Assembly: GCF_000375585.1 (NCBI RefSeq)
Contig: NZ_AQWP01000001.1
Span: forward strand, 620,001-684,000
Source of the DNA: Sinorhizobium meliloti 4H41
GTDB taxonomy: Bacteria; Pseudomonadota; Alphaproteobacteria; Rhizobiales; Rhizobiaceae
DNA: 64,000 bases
Direction of reading: 5' to 3'
The notes under the pieces were generated by a model, which was not told where the DNA came from, ran no database searches, and saw only the letters and a list, made by a program, of their open reading frames with translations. Positions 55,095 through 64,000 of this stretch are shown here, piece by piece (position 1 is the first letter of the stretch; every line of letters begins with the position of its first letter). Position numbers and translations under genes: made by a program.

Positions 55095-56552
55095 TCAGGG
55101 TTGGGCCGGGTATGGCCTGGCCGATTTGAAGGAGCGGAGCGCGTAGTATATCGCACCCGCTATGGCGACGCCGAAGAACCAGCCGTAGACACCCCACCAT
55201 GCCGGCATGACGGATGTAAGCCCCGGCAGGATCGAGGAGAAGACGATCCCGATGCCGGCGGCGATCAGCGCGTTGACGTGCCAGCCGTTCTCGAAGCGGA
55301 ACTCGCCGTGTTCGCGGTAGAGCGCCTCCACATCCACGCGGCCCTTCCGGATGAGGTAGTAGTCGACCATCATGACGCCGAAGATCGGGCCCATCGTGTT
55401 GCCGATCATGTTGACGAAGTGCGCCGCCCCGCCTTCCCAAGGCGCGAAGGGATAGAGCGCGAGGGCGATCAGCGCTGCGATATAGCCACCCTTCTTGAAG
55501 TCGATGTGCTTGGGAAAGACGTTGGCGAAGTCGAAGGCGGGCGAGACGAAGTTGGCGACGACGTTGATGCCGAGAGTCGCCACCGCGAAGGTCAGTGCGG
55601 CGAGCAGCGCCAGGAACCAGCTGTCGAACTTGGCCGAGATCTGGTCGGGGTGCAGCAGCACCTCGCCATAGACATTGAAGGCGGCGATGGTTGTAACGCC
55701 GGCGACCAGCGAGAACAGGATGAGGTTGACGGGCAGGCCCCAGAGGTTGCCGACCTTCAGCGACCGTTCGCTCGGGCAGTAGCGCGAGAAGTCGCAGAAA
55801 TTGAGATAGAGCGCGGAGAAATAGGTCACCCAGATCGCGGCCACTGCGCCAAGCGCGGCGAACGACCCCGGTAGGCCCGGCACGCCGGCATTCTTGGTCT
55901 TTTCAAGCAACACGTCCATCGGGATCGTGTGGCTGAACGAGAAGCCGCCCGCCTTGACGACGAGATAGATCGCAAGCAGCAGCATCATCACCCAGACCGC
56001 TGGACCGGCCCAGTCCTGAAACTTTCGAACCGTCTCCATGCCGTTCTGGATGATCAGCAGTTGAAGACCCCAAACGACGACGTAGCAGACGAGTTCGAGG
56101 GTGGAATGACCGAGCATGTGGCTCGACTGGTGGAACTGAAGCAGGCTTTCATTGCGGACAAGCAGCGCGACGATGGCGCCCGAGGCTGCCGCCGTCTGCG
56201 CGCCGTACCAAAAGCACGCGACGATGGCGCGGACGATTGCCGGGAAGTTCGCACCCCAGATACCGAAGGACGCCCGGGCCAGGACCGGGAAGGGCACGCC
56301 GGTGCGCACGCCGGCAACGCCGACAAGCTGCATCAGGAAGAAGATGATGAGCGAGCCGATGCCGATGGCCAGGAGGAAGTTCATAAAGCTGCCGCAGAAG
56401 AGAAACAGGCTGGCGGCAAGATAGTAGCCCCACAGGCTGTGCACGTCCGATGTCCAGACGTTGAAAATGGAGAATGCGCCCCAGTTGCGTTCTTTGGCGG
56501 GCGCGAGGTCTTCGTTATACAATTGTGGAGATGCACCGGGTGGTATCGTCAT
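55095..56552 (-). CDS. NCS1-family nucleobase/hydantoin/allantoin permease
   Basis: This 485-residue transporter has 12 helices and the NCS1 N-terminal motif (YNEDLAPAKERNWGAFSIFNVWTSDVHSLWGYYLAASLF). Conserved RASFGIWGANFPAIVRAIVACFWYG and NAIGNTMGPIFGVMMVDYYLIRKG-like parts are seen. It takes up a purine, pyrimidine, hydantoin or allantoin by symport. ATG at 56552 follows GAGGGGAAA. No catabolic neighbour identifies the substrate. Confidence 0.88.
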   Translation of the reverse strand: MTIPPGASPQLYNEDLAPAKERNWGAFSIFNVWTSDVHSLWGYYLAASLFLFCGSFMNFLLAIGIGSLIIFFLMQLVGVAGVRTGVPFPVLARASFGIWGANFPAIVRAIVACFWYGAQTAAASGAIVALLVRNESLLQFHQSSHMLGHSTLELVCYVVVWGLQLLIIQNGMETVRKFQDWAGPAVWVMMLLLAIYLVVKAGGFSFSHTIPMDVLLEKTKNAGVPGLPGSFAALGAVAAIWVTYFSALYLNFCDFSRYCPSERSLKVGNLWGLPVNLILFSLVAGVTTIAAFNVYGEVLLHPDQISAKFDSWFLALLAALTFAVATLGINVVANFVSPAFDFANVFPKHIDFKKGGYIAALIALALYPFAPWEGGAAHFVNMIGNTMGPIFGVMMVDYYLIRKGRVDVEALYREHGEFRFENGWHVNALIAAGIGIVFSSILPGLTSVMPAWWGVYGWFFGVAIAGAIYYALRSFKSARPYPAQP

Positions 56553-56651
56553 CGTTTCCCCTCTTGACGTCATGGCACCTGTGCCTATGGAAGAGGCGCT
56601 TGCCGCCCACTGTCAATATCGCTGCGGGCTCAAAGTGCTACAGCGACCTTT

Positions 56652-56856
56652 GCGCGCCTCATAAGACGCGCGGCGCTGTAGGAAACGTATCGGAGGACTG
56701 CATCCTCTCCACCCTCATCCCTGTGCTTGTCACAGGGATTCAGCAGCGCCGCGTCTGCGGCGCGGGAAGCGTTTTTTCAGCCCAAGGACTTGGTCTGGCC
56801 GGTTTCCTGTGACGAGCACAGGAATGAGGAGATCAAACAGGCGGCGGCGGGTGGCC
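56652..56856. repeat. Dispersed composite palindromic repeat, copy 2
   Basis: This is closely related to the copy at 7503-7682. It is about 25 bases longer because of an insertion near the middle of the first arm and otherwise keeps all paired arms. Confidence 0.75.
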
Positions 56857-56859
56857 CTT

Positions 56860-56961
56860 AGAGCGGAATGAGGAAAAGTGTGCGCCGCCCACATGGGCTC
56901 TTCTTGGAATCGATCACGTTCATGCTTTTAGGTCGACCTGACCTAAAAGCACCGTGATCTA
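56860..56961. repeat. RIME-like palindromic element adjoining the DUF305 gene
   Basis: This runs from AGAGCGGAATGAGG to the GATCTAG end. It has a strong palindrome: GATCACG/CGTGATC and GCTTTTAGGTC/GACCTAAAAGC nested at 56917-56957. The DUF305 stop codon lies in its terminal CTAG. Confidence 0.7.
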
Positions 56962-57345
56962 GCCGCCATTGCGGGCCAGCCATTCCTTCATCATCCTGAT
57001 CTCCGCTTCCTGGGCCTTGATGATGTCATCCGCGAGTTTGCGGATCGCTTCGTCCTTGCCGTGTTCGAGCTCGACCTTCGCCATGTCGATCGCTCCCTGG
57101 TGGTGAGCGATCATGGCGCGTACGAAATCGAGATCGGCATTGCCGCTGAAGGTGATATCCATGTCCTTGTGCATCTTGGCGTTCGCCTCGGCGAAGGCCT
57201 TGCTCGACGGGGACGCGTCCCCCGCCGCGCCGCTCTCTGCCGAACCGTGATGCATGCTGCCGTGGTCGGTTTCCTGCGCCAGCACGGGAACAGCAGCGAG
57301 CGTGGCGGCGAGAAACAGGGCAGACAGGGATCGTTTGAGGACCAT
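56959..57345 (-). CDS. DUF305 family exported protein
   Basis: This 128-residue protein has a signal peptide (to about 24, VLAQ). The DUF305 metal-binding-like motif FVRAMIAHHQGAIDMAKVELEHG lies within an all-helical domain, and there is a His/Met-rich linker (DHGSMHHGS). DUF305 proteins are linked to copper handling and often sit with copper genes, but no such neighbours are seen here. ATG at 57345 is chosen, with AAGGAAACGAA upstream. Confidence 0.83.
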   Translation of the reverse strand: MVLKRSLSALFLAATLAAVPVLAQETDHGSMHHGSAESGAAGDASPSSKAFAEANAKMHKDMDITFSGNADLDFVRAMIAHHQGAIDMAKVELEHGKDEAIRKLADDIIKAQEAEIRMMKEWLARNGG

Positions 57346-57420
57346 TTCGTTTCCTTTCATCGAGTCCGCCGCTCACAGGGGCGGACAGAATGCGAAGATG
57401 ATGGAAATTGGCACGCGCCG

Positions 57421-57846
57421 TCAGGCGTCCGGATTGTCGCTACCCGGAAGGGCGAACACGCCTTCGAGCGAACCCTCAGCGCCCTCGTCCGTAAGCGTCG
57501 AATTGCCGATGCAATAGAGTGGCGAAGGATGTCCCGTTATGCCGCGGACGGTGGTCGAGAAGCAGAAGGACGAGGAGCTTTCCGTCGCCTGTTCCAGAAT
57601 GTTCAGGATCGTGGACCGGTCGCCTCTGTCATAGGCCCTGACAAGGTCGACGATGCCGCAGGGATTGCGCCGCAGACCGAGGAGGGCAGCGGTTTTGGAA
57701 CCTATCATGAAAGCGCCGCTGGAAAGGTCGCAGCGCCATGGCTCCACCAGGCAACCCGCCTGCGAGACGCGGCGGGTCCAGGCTCTGTGCGTCTCCGGAC
57801 TCAAAGGTTTTATGGATCCGGATCCCGGTGTCATGAAGTTCAGCAT
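57421..57846 (-). CDS. Hypothetical soluble protein (about 141 aa)
   Basis: A soluble protein is encoded; the best start is ATG 57846 (MLNFMTPGSGSIKPLSP). It contains a possible PAS-like stretch (SSGAFMIGSKTAALLGLRRNPCG) that resembles a weak sensory domain; the match is not strong. It is divergent from hisS, with a 231-base spacer. No known family is recognised with confidence. Confidence 0.55.
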   Translation of the reverse strand: MLNFMTPGSGSIKPLSPETHRAWTRRVSQAGCLVEPWRCDLSSGAFMIGSKTAALLGLRRNPCGIVDLVRAYDRGDRSTILNILEQATESSSSFCFSTTVRGITGHPSPLYCIGNSTLTDEGAEGSLEGVFALPGSDNPDA

Positions 57847-58077
57847 ATCGCTCAGTCCCCAAAGTCGGCCTCGATCTGCTGCGTAACCTATACGCGTAAA
57901 TGGCGCGATATACAATCACGGCATTGTGATCGGGCCTTTCGCGCAGGAACGCATGCAACACCGCAATGTTCCGCAAGCCTGACGCGCGCGGTCTTGCGGC
58001 TTGTCGCTGCCCTTGCCGCCCCTGCCATGATCCGGTAGGGAAGGCACCGACCAAGCTTGAAGTCCGGAATGCTTTCA

Positions 58078-59592
58078 ATGAATGAAAAACAGAAGAAAAC
58101 GCAGAAGCTCAGGGCACGCCTGCCGCGCGGCTTCGTCGACCGGTCGGCCGCGGACATTCGCGCCGTCGACGAGATGATCGCGAAAATCCGCGAAGTCTAC
58201 GAACGTTACGGCTTCGATCCGGTGGAGACGCCGCTTTTCGAATATACCGACGCGCTCGGCAAGTTCCTGCCCGACAGCGACCGGCCGAATGAAGGTGTCT
58301 TTTCGCTGACCGACGACGACGACCAGTGGCTGAGCCTGCGCTACGATCTGACCGCGCCTCTCGCACGTCACGTGGCCGAGAATTTCAACGAAATCCAGCT
58401 TCCCTATCGTACCTATCGCGCCGGTTACGTTTTCCGCAACGAGAAGCCGGGCCCGGGCCGCTTCCGCCAGTTCATGCAGTTCGATGCCGATACGGTCGGT
58501 GCCGCCGGCGTACAGGCCGATGCCGAAATGTGCATGATGATGGCCGACACGATGGAGGCGCTCGGCATTGCCCGCGGCGATTACGTGATCCGCGTCAACA
58601 ACCGCAAGGTACTCGACGGCGTTCTGGAGGCGATCGGTCTCGGCGGAGTCGAGCAGACGAATACGCGGCTGACGGTGCTGCGCGCCATCGACAAGCTCGA
58701 CAAGTTCGGTCCGCAAGGCGTGCGGCTGTTGCTGGGTGAAGGGCGCAAGGACGAGAGCGGCGACTTCACCAAGGGCGCCGGGCTGAACGAGGAGCAGATC
58801 GGCAAGATCCTTTTCTTCGTTGGGATCACGGACTATGCGAGCAGCGCGGACGATCTGGCGGCGCTCGTCGCCGGAACGGCTCGCGGCGCCGAGGGCGTCA
58901 CCGAGTTGAACACGATCCGCAGCCTTGTACTCAGTGCCGGTTACGAGGCGGACCGCATCAAGATCGACCCCTCCGTCGTGCGCGGCCTGGAATATTATAC
59001 CGGTCCGGTCTTCGAAGCGGAGTTGCAGTTCGCCGTCACCAATGAAAAGGGCGAGAAGGTCGTCTTCGGCTCCGTCGGCGGGGGCGGCCGCTACGACGGC
59101 CTCGTGTCGCGCTTCATGGGTCAGCCGGTGCCGGCGACCGGCTTCTCCATCGGCGTGTCGCGGCTGATGACGGCACTCAAGAATCTGGGCAAGCTGGGCG
59201 CCGAACAGGTCACCGCTCCGGTTGTCGTTTGCGTCATGGATCGCGATGTCGAAAGCATGGGGCGTTACCAGCGCTTCGTGCAGGATCTGCGGCATGCCGG
59301 CATCCGCGCCGAAATGTACCAGGGCAACAAGAAGAACTTCGGCGACCAGCTCAAATATGCCGACCGTCGCGGATCGCCGATCGCCGTGATCCAGGGGGGC
59401 GACGAGCGCGCCTCCGGCGTTGTGCAGATCAAGGACCTGATCGAAGGCAAGCGGCTTTCGGGTGAAATCGAGGATAATGTCGCCTGGCGCGAGGCGCGTG
59501 TCGCGCAGGTTTCCGTCCCGGAAGGCGAACTCGTCGCGAAGGTGCGCGAAATTCTGGCGGAACAGGCCGAGGACCGGAAAAGGGCGGGTTGA
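58078..59592 (+). CDS. hisS: Histidyl-tRNA synthetase HisS
   Basis: This 504-residue class II synthetase has motif 2 ([28 protein letters not shown]) and motif 3 ([13 protein letters not shown]), and the HisRS-specific [10 protein letters not shown]. The length matches other rhizobial HisRS from ATG 58078. It shares a transcript with hisZ and hisG. Confidence 0.95.
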   Translation: MNEKQKKTQKLRARLPRGFVDRSAADIRAVDEMIAKIREVYERYGFDPVETPLFEYTDALGKFLPDSDRPNEGVFSLTDDDDQWLSLRYDLTAPLARHVAENFNEIQLPYRTYRAGYVFRNEKPGPGRFRQFMQFDADTVGAAGVQADAEMCMMMADTMEALGIARGDYVIRVNNRKVLDGVLEAIGLGGVEQTNTRLTVLRAIDKLDKFGPQGVRLLLGEGRKDESGDFTKGAGLNEEQIGKILFFVGITDYASSADDLAALVAGTARGAEGVTELNTIRSLVLSAGYEADRIKIDPSVVRGLEYYTGPVFEAELQFAVTNEKGEKVVFGSVGGGGRYDGLVSRFMGQPVPATGFSIGVSRLMTALKNLGKLGAEQVTAPVVVCVMDRDVESMGRYQRFVQDLRHAGIRAEMYQGNKKNFGDQLKYADRRGSPIAVIQGGDERASGVVQIKDLIEGKRLSGEIEDNVAWREARVAQVSVPEGELVAKVREILAEQAEDRKRAG

Positions 59593-59597
59593 CCGCA

Positions 59598-60737
59598 ATG
59601 CCTCTGATCAATCTTCCCGCCTTTGCCGGCGACCTTCTCGCAGATTTCGAGCGCCGGAACACGCTGCGCGTCGATACGCCGGTCATCCAGCCGGCGGAGC
59701 CTTTCCTCGACATGGCCGGCGAAGATCTGCGCCGGCGCATTTTCATGACCGAGAGCGAGACCGGCGAGAGCCTTTGCCTGCGCCCCGAGTTCACCATTCC
59801 CGTCTGCCTCCGCCATATCGAGACCGCAACCGGCACGCCGCAGCGTTACGCCTATCTGGGCGAGGTGTTCCGGCAGCGCCGCGAAGGATCGAGTGAATTC
59901 TATCAGGCGGGCATCGAAGACCTCGGCGATCCGGATACGGCCGCTGCCGACGCCCGCGTGGTCGGCGACGCTATGTTCGTGCTCGCCAACCGGCTGCCGG
60001 GCGAGCGGCTGAACGTGACGCTCGGCGACCAGTCGGTGTTCGAAGCGGTGATTGCCGCATGCGGCCTGCCCGGGGGCTGGCAGAAGCGCCTCATCCATGC
60101 CTTCGGCGATCAAAAGCAGTTGGAACGGCTTCTGGCGGCGCTCGCCGATCCGAAGTCGCCCGGCGTCTTCGGTCACGACGTCGAGCGCGTCGCGGCGCTC
60201 GGCATGCTCGAGGACGAGGAGCGGCTCGTCGCCCATATCGGCGAGACGATGAAGGCGACCGGCTATTCGACCAATGCGAGCCGCTCGCCCCGCGATATAG
60301 CGCGGCGCCTGAAGGAAAAAGTCGAACTCGCCGCCACCCGGCTGGACAAGGAGGCGCTCGGCGTCATGCGCGCGTTCTTGGCTTTCGATCTGCCCCTCGC
60401 CGATGCTCCGGCGGCGCTCCACCGCTTCGCCGGCAAGGCGCGCCTGAAGATCGATGATGCGCTGGCGCTTTTCGACGCGCGCGTGGCCGCGCTTGCAAGG
60501 ACCGGCGCCGATCCCGGTCTGATGCGCTACCGCGCCGCCTTCGGCCGGCCGCTTGATTACTACACCGGGCTCGTCTTCGAAATCGGGGTCGAAGGCACGC
60601 CGGCGGTGCTCGCCGGCGGCGGCCGGTTCGACCGCCTTCTGACTTTGCTCGGTGCCCGCGAGCATATTCCGGCCGTCGGCTTTTCCCTCTGGCTCGACCG
60701 GATAGAACAGGCGATCGCTGCGGGGAGGGTGGAATGA
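59598..60737 (+). CDS. hisZ: ATP phosphoribosyltransferase regulatory subunit HisZ
   Basis: This HisRS-like regulatory subunit of about 379 residues lacks tRNA synthetase activity and binds HisG. It has the N-terminal [21 protein letters not shown], the class II-like [15 protein letters not shown] and [18 protein letters not shown] motifs. The start is ATG 59598, five bases after hisS ends. It overlaps hisG by four bases (ATGA). Confidence 0.91.
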   Translation: MPLINLPAFAGDLLADFERRNTLRVDTPVIQPAEPFLDMAGEDLRRRIFMTESETGESLCLRPEFTIPVCLRHIETATGTPQRYAYLGEVFRQRREGSSEFYQAGIEDLGDPDTAAADARVVGDAMFVLANRLPGERLNVTLGDQSVFEAVIAACGLPGGWQKRLIHAFGDQKQLERLLAALADPKSPGVFGHDVERVAALGMLEDEERLVAHIGETMKATGYSTNASRSPRDIARRLKEKVELAATRLDKEALGVMRAFLAFDLPLADAPAALHRFAGKARLKIDDALALFDARVAALARTGADPGLMRYRAAFGRPLDYYTGLVFEIGVEGTPAVLAGGGRFDRLLTLLGAREHIPAVGFSLWLDRIEQAIAAGRVE

Positions 60738-61429
60738 CCGTCACCATTGCGCTGCCCTCCAAGGGGCGAATGAAGGATGAGGCCTCGGCGATCTTCGAAC
60801 GCGCCGGAATGAAGATTGCGGCAGTCGGCAGCGACCGGTCCTATCGCGGCCGCGTTGAAGGGTGGGACGACGTCGAGATCGCCTATTTGTCCGCCTCGGA
60901 AATCGCCCGTGAGATCGGCAGCGGCGCGGTCGATTTCGGCGTCACGGGCGAGGACCTCGTGCGCGAAGGCCTGGCGGACGCCGATGCCCGTGTCGACTTC
61001 GCCGCGCGGCTCGGCTTCGGTCACGCCGATGTGGTCGTCGCGGTACCCGAGATCTGGTACGACGTCGACACCATGGCCGACCTCGGCGATGTCGCGGCGG
61101 ACTTCCGCGCCCGCCATGGCCGCCGGCTTGCGATCGCCACCAAATACTGGCGTCTGACGCAGCATTTCTTCTCGGGTAGCCACGGCATCCAGCTCTACCG
61201 CATCGTCGAGAGCCTGGGAGCGACCGAAGGCGCGCCCGCGTCCGGCTCCGCCGACATCATCGTCGACATCACCTCGACGGGCTCGACGCTCAAGGCCAAC
61301 CATCTGAAGATCCTTTCTGACGGCGTGATTCTGCGCTCCGAGGCCTGCCTCGTGCGGGCGCGCAAGGCCACCCACGAGGGCAATCCGGTGATCGACCGGA
61401 TCGTTGCTGCCGTGCGGGCCGTGCTCTGA
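60734..61429 (+). CDS. hisG: ATP phosphoribosyltransferase HisG (short form)
   Basis: This 231-residue enzyme starts histidine biosynthesis. It is the short form that requires HisZ. It has [32 protein letters not shown] and the PRPP-binding loop [21 protein letters not shown]. It overlaps hisZ. The pathway feedback by histidine is expected from the family. Confidence 0.93.
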   Translation: MTVTIALPSKGRMKDEASAIFERAGMKIAAVGSDRSYRGRVEGWDDVEIAYLSASEIAREIGSGAVDFGVTGEDLVREGLADADARVDFAARLGFGHADVVVAVPEIWYDVDTMADLGDVAADFRARHGRRLAIATKYWRLTQHFFSGSHGIQLYRIVESLGATEGAPASGSADIIVDITSTGSTLKANHLKILSDGVILRSEACLVRARKATHEGNPVIDRIVAAVRAVL

Positions 61430-61549
61430 GCGCGAGGACGGCGAAGGTGAAGGCCGGCAAATTTGCCTTCGACCCTGACAAATGCAACCGGCGCTCCCTA
61501 TGTTGGGGCGGCAGACACCCTTTCGATTTCCCACCTAGAGGCATCCGTC

Positions 61550-62257
61550 ATGGCTGATCTTTCTTCGTTTCTGATCACGGCTCGCTGGCCGGCGAAAAGT
61601 CCCGATATCATCCAGCTCTATTCGCTCCCGACGCCGAACGGCGTTAAGGTCTCGATCGCGCTCGAAGAACTGGGCCTGGCCTATGAGGCACACCGCATTT
61701 CCTTCGATACCAACGAGCAGAAGTCGCCCGAATTCCTGTCGCTCAATCCGAACGGCCGCATTCCGGCGATCATCGATCCGAACGGACCGGACGGAAAGCC
61801 GATCGGCCTCTTCGAATCCGGCGCGATTCTGATCTATCTTGCAGAAAAGACCGGCAAGCTCCTCCCGGCGGATGCGGCCCGCCGTTACGAGGCGCTGTGC
61901 TGGGTGATGTTCCAGATGGGCGGCATCGGACCGATGTTCGGGCAGTTCGGCCATTTCTTCAAATTTGCCGCCGACAAGGTCGCCAACAACCCCTATCCGG
62001 TTCAGCGCTATCGCGACGAAGCGAAGCGTCTTCTCGGCGTCCTCGAAGCGCGGCTCGAGGGCCGTCAATGGCTGATGGGGGACGAATACACCATCGCCGA
62101 CATCGCGACCTATCCTTGGGTGGAAGGGGCTCGCAAATTCTATGGCGGCGCCGAAGTGCTCGACTATAAGAGCTTCCCGAACGTCATGGACTGGGTGGAT
62201 CGCGGCCTGGCACGCCCCGCCGCCCAAAAGGGCATGGAGATCCCGCGCAAGGAGTAG
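61550..62257 (+). CDS. Glutathione S-transferase-like protein (YfcG/YghU type)
   Basis: This 235-residue protein has the GST N-terminal thioredoxin fold (IQLYSLPTPNGVKVSIALEELGLAYEAHRI, SLNPNGRIPAIIDPNG) and the C-terminal helical domain. The Thr-Pro-Asn active site (PTPNG) is that of glutathione-dependent disulfide-bond oxidoreductases (YfcG). ATG at 61550 follows AGAGG. It follows the his operon but is probably a separate transcript. Confidence 0.87.
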   Translation: MADLSSFLITARWPAKSPDIIQLYSLPTPNGVKVSIALEELGLAYEAHRISFDTNEQKSPEFLSLNPNGRIPAIIDPNGPDGKPIGLFESGAILIYLAEKTGKLLPADAARRYEALCWVMFQMGGIGPMFGQFGHFFKFAADKVANNPYPVQRYRDEAKRLLGVLEARLEGRQWLMGDEYTIADIATYPWVEGARKFYGGAEVLDYKSFPNVMDWVDRGLARPAAQKGMEIPRKE

Positions 62258-62335
62258 TTTCGGGCGGGGGCCTCCGCCGGAGATTGACCGGGTGCCGGCC
62301 GGGAGGATAGCGATGGGCAGAGACGATTGAGACGG

Positions 62336-63562
62336 ATGGAGCAGGTGTCGGGAAGACTTGTTGTTGTCGGTGGCGGTCAAGCCGCATTCGCTTTGGTCGC
62401 CAAGCTTCGCGCCCTCAAGGACATGCGTCCGATCACCGTGGTTGCCGCCGAAGCGAGCCTGCCCTACCAGCGGCCGCCGCTCTCCAAGAAATATCTGCTG
62501 CGCGAAATGACCCTCGATCGCCTGCTTTACCGGCCGGAGCCCTGGTATGCGGAGCACGAGATCGACATACGTCTTTCGACCGCCGCGACGGCGATCGATC
62601 GCGCCGCCAAACGCGTGACGCTCAGCGATGGCTCCAAACTTGCCTATGAGACGCTCGCCCTTGCGACCGGCGCCACGCCGCGTCGGCTGCCGGCTGCGGC
62701 GGGCGGCGATCTCGCGGGCGTTTTCGTCGTGCGCGATTTCCGGGATGCCGACCGGCTGGCAGAGGAGATGCAGCCCGGCCGGCGGGTGCTGGTCGTCGGT
62801 GGCGGTTACATCGGCCTCGAGGCTGCGGCGGTTGCCCGGACCACGGGGCTCGAGGTCACGGTCATCGAAATGGCCGACCGGATCCTTCAGCGTGTCGCCT
62901 CCGGCGCCACCTCGGCGATCGTCCGCGAAATTCACCGCTCGCACGGCGTCGATATACGAGAACGCACGGGGCTCCATCGTCTGATCGGCGACAACGGCCG
63001 CGTTACGGCGGCGGAACTCTCCGACGGCTCCGTCATTCCCGTCGATATCGTGATCGTCGGCATTGGCGTGGCGGCGAATGATTCGCTGGCGCACGATGCC
63101 GGCATCGAAACCGCAAACGGCATTGTCGTCGACAGCCATGGCCGGACCTCAGATCCAACGATCTTCGCCATGGGCGACTGCGCCGTCCTGCCGTGGGACG
63201 GCATGCGCATCCGCCTCGAATCCGTGCAGAATGCCGTCGACCAGGCGGAGGCGGTTGCCGCGGTTCTCGCGGGCAGTACCGATCCCTACGACCCGAAGCC
63301 CTGGTTCTGGTCCGACCAGTACGACGTCAAGCTGCAGATTGCCGGCTTCGGCCTCGGCCACGACGAAACGCTCGTCCGCCAGGGCCAGCGCGAGGGCAGC
63401 GTCTCGGTCTGGTATTTCCGCCAGGGCAAACTGGTCGCCGTCGATGCGATCAACGACGCCAAGGCCTATGTGACGGGAAAGAAGCTTCTCGAGGCGGGCG
63501 CCACGCCGGACCGTGTGCTGCTCGCCAATCCGCAGGTCGATCTGAAGGCATTGCTGACTTAG
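62336..63562 (+). CDS. NAD(P)H-dependent ferredoxin/rubredoxin reductase (BphA4/CamA type)
   Basis: This 408-residue flavoprotein has two Rossmann motifs: FAD (VVVGGGQAAFALVAKLR) and NAD (VLVVGGGYIGLEAAAVA). The oxygenase-coupled reductase motifs LPYQRPPLSKKYL, IVVDSHGRTSDPTIFAMGDC and VDQAEAVAAVLAG are present. It supplies electrons to a ferredoxin. No oxygenase gene is next to it. ATG at 62336 is chosen. Its TAG stop lies at the edge of a dispersed repeat. Confidence 0.88.
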   Translation: MEQVSGRLVVVGGGQAAFALVAKLRALKDMRPITVVAAEASLPYQRPPLSKKYLLREMTLDRLLYRPEPWYAEHEIDIRLSTAATAIDRAAKRVTLSDGSKLAYETLALATGATPRRLPAAAGGDLAGVFVVRDFRDADRLAEEMQPGRRVLVVGGGYIGLEAAAVARTTGLEVTVIEMADRILQRVASGATSAIVREIHRSHGVDIRERTGLHRLIGDNGRVTAAELSDGSVIPVDIVIVGIGVAANDSLAHDAGIETANGIVVDSHGRTSDPTIFAMGDCAVLPWDGMRIRLESVQNAVDQAEAVAAVLAGSTDPYDPKPWFWSDQYDVKLQIAGFGLGHDETLVRQGQREGSVSVWYFRQGKLVAVDAINDAKAYVTGKKLLEAGATPDRVLLANPQVDLKALLT

Positions 63563-63661
63563 AGCACTTCCAGGAGAAGTGTGTAACGGTTTTCCGTCCG
63601 GAAATGCGTTGGACCAAAGGGTCAGAGCATTTCAGTGTTTCCATGAAACATTGAAATGCTC
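63561..63661. repeat. RIME-like palindromic element, copy 2
   Basis: This runs from AGAGCACTTCC to GAAATGCTC. It is the second copy of the element at 7700-7796. Its first AG forms part of the TAG stop codon of the ferredoxin reductase gene. Confidence 0.7.
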
Positions 63662-63698
63662 CAGCGCGGCCGCATGCGCTCCGGCATCATAAAACAAA

Positions 63699-63722
63699 AA
63701 GGGCGGCTCGAGAGCCGCCCTT
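63699..63722. terminator. Terminator hairpin between the reductase and groEL
   Basis: AAGGGCGGCTC (63699-63709) is complementary to GAGCCGCCCTT (63712-63722). On the minus strand it is 37 bases downstream of the groEL stop, followed by a run of T (AAAAA on the plus strand). Confidence 0.75.
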
Positions 63723-63758
63723 CGGATCCGGATGGATCGTGCTAAGGCTGTCGCCTTA

Positions 63759-64000
63759 TCACATCATGTCCATTCCGCCCATTCCGCCCATGCCGCCCGG
63801 CATTGCCGGAGCGTCCTTCTTGGGCAGTTCGGCGATCATGGCTTCGGTGGTGATGAGCAGCGAAGCGACCGAGGCTGCGTCCTGAAGCGCGGTGCGAACG
63901 ACCTTGACCGGGTCTATGATGCCCATGGCGATCATGTCGCCATATTCGCCGGTCTGGGCGTTGTAGCCGAAGTCGTCGGTGTTCTTCTCGAGGATCTTGC
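63759..64000 (-). CDS. groEL: Chaperonin GroEL, C-terminal part (gene continues beyond the window)
   Basis: This open frame runs out of the window on the minus strand. It encodes the last 79 residues: [21 protein letters not shown], then [21 protein letters not shown], then [14 protein letters not shown]. The end is the GroEL Gly-Met-rich tail ([13 protein letters not shown]). GroEL refolds proteins with GroES. It is one of several groEL copies expected in Sinorhizobium. Confidence 0.95.
   Translation of the reverse strand, partial: KILEKNTDDFGYNAQTGEYGDMIAMGIIDPVKVVRTALQDAASVASLLITTEAMIAELPKKDAPAMPGGMGGMGGMDMM

Overview
This window looks like about 64 kb of a Sinorhizobium/Ensifer chromosome (S. 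meliloti / S. medicae type). The reasons are gene content and order: a dpp operon, a split PhyR/NepR pair, oxyR-katA, rsmE-gshA, glcDEF, hisS-hisZ-hisG and the 3' end of groEL. High GC and rhizobial palindromic mosaic repeats agree. The assignment rests on recognition of gene families, not on a database search.

Layout. 0.2-6 kb: dppABCDF peptide ABC transporter followed by a RidA-family gene. 6-19 kb: a stress-flavoured block of small genes around a divergent anti-sigma / anti-anti-sigma pair (NepR-like rsiA2, PhyR-like rsiB2). Several genes here are preceded by GGAAC-N16/17-CGTT sites, the promoter type used by the EcfG/RpoE2 general stress sigma factor. The block also holds an AI-2E-type permease, a D-amino-acid-oxidase-type flavoprotein, MgtC, and a DUF899 / HTH / beta-propeller cluster. 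19-25.7 kb: an accessory-looking block with chrA, a LysR gene remnant, a KaiC-like double ATPase, a hybrid histidine kinase, a DUF378-TspO fusion and an unknown conserved protein, ending at tRNA-Gln(CTG).

26-38 kb: core and stress functions. These are Ppx/GppA, RlmE, a VOC protein, an MFS exporter, a Tat-exported metallo-beta-lactamase-fold hydrolase, GuaB, MAPEG, a dienelactone hydrolase, OxyR/KatA, a LysR regulator and a DUF1127 protein. A strongly structured, terminator-ended RNA candidate follows. 39-44.6 kb: a DUF937-like protein, GshA, RsmE, a PiT phosphate transporter and a Nudix hydrolase. 44.8-52.3 kb: a FadR-type (FCD) regulator, DUF3422, a LysR regulator and glcDEF for glycolate oxidation. 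The same AGTGG-N13-CCACT inverted repeat precedes both the FCD regulator and glcD. 52.4-58 kb: two paralogous L,D-transpeptidases, Tag glycosylase, an NCS1 permease, DUF305 and a small unknown. 58-64 kb: hisS-hisZ-hisG, a GST, a ferredoxin reductase and partial groEL.

The most interesting points are the cluster of general-stress promoters around rsiA2/rsiB2, the KaiC-kinase pair with altered phosphosites, the DUF378-TspO chimera, the candidate sRNA at 38.87-39.02 kb, the shared FCD operator, and dispersed palindromes that sit on the stop codons of three genes.
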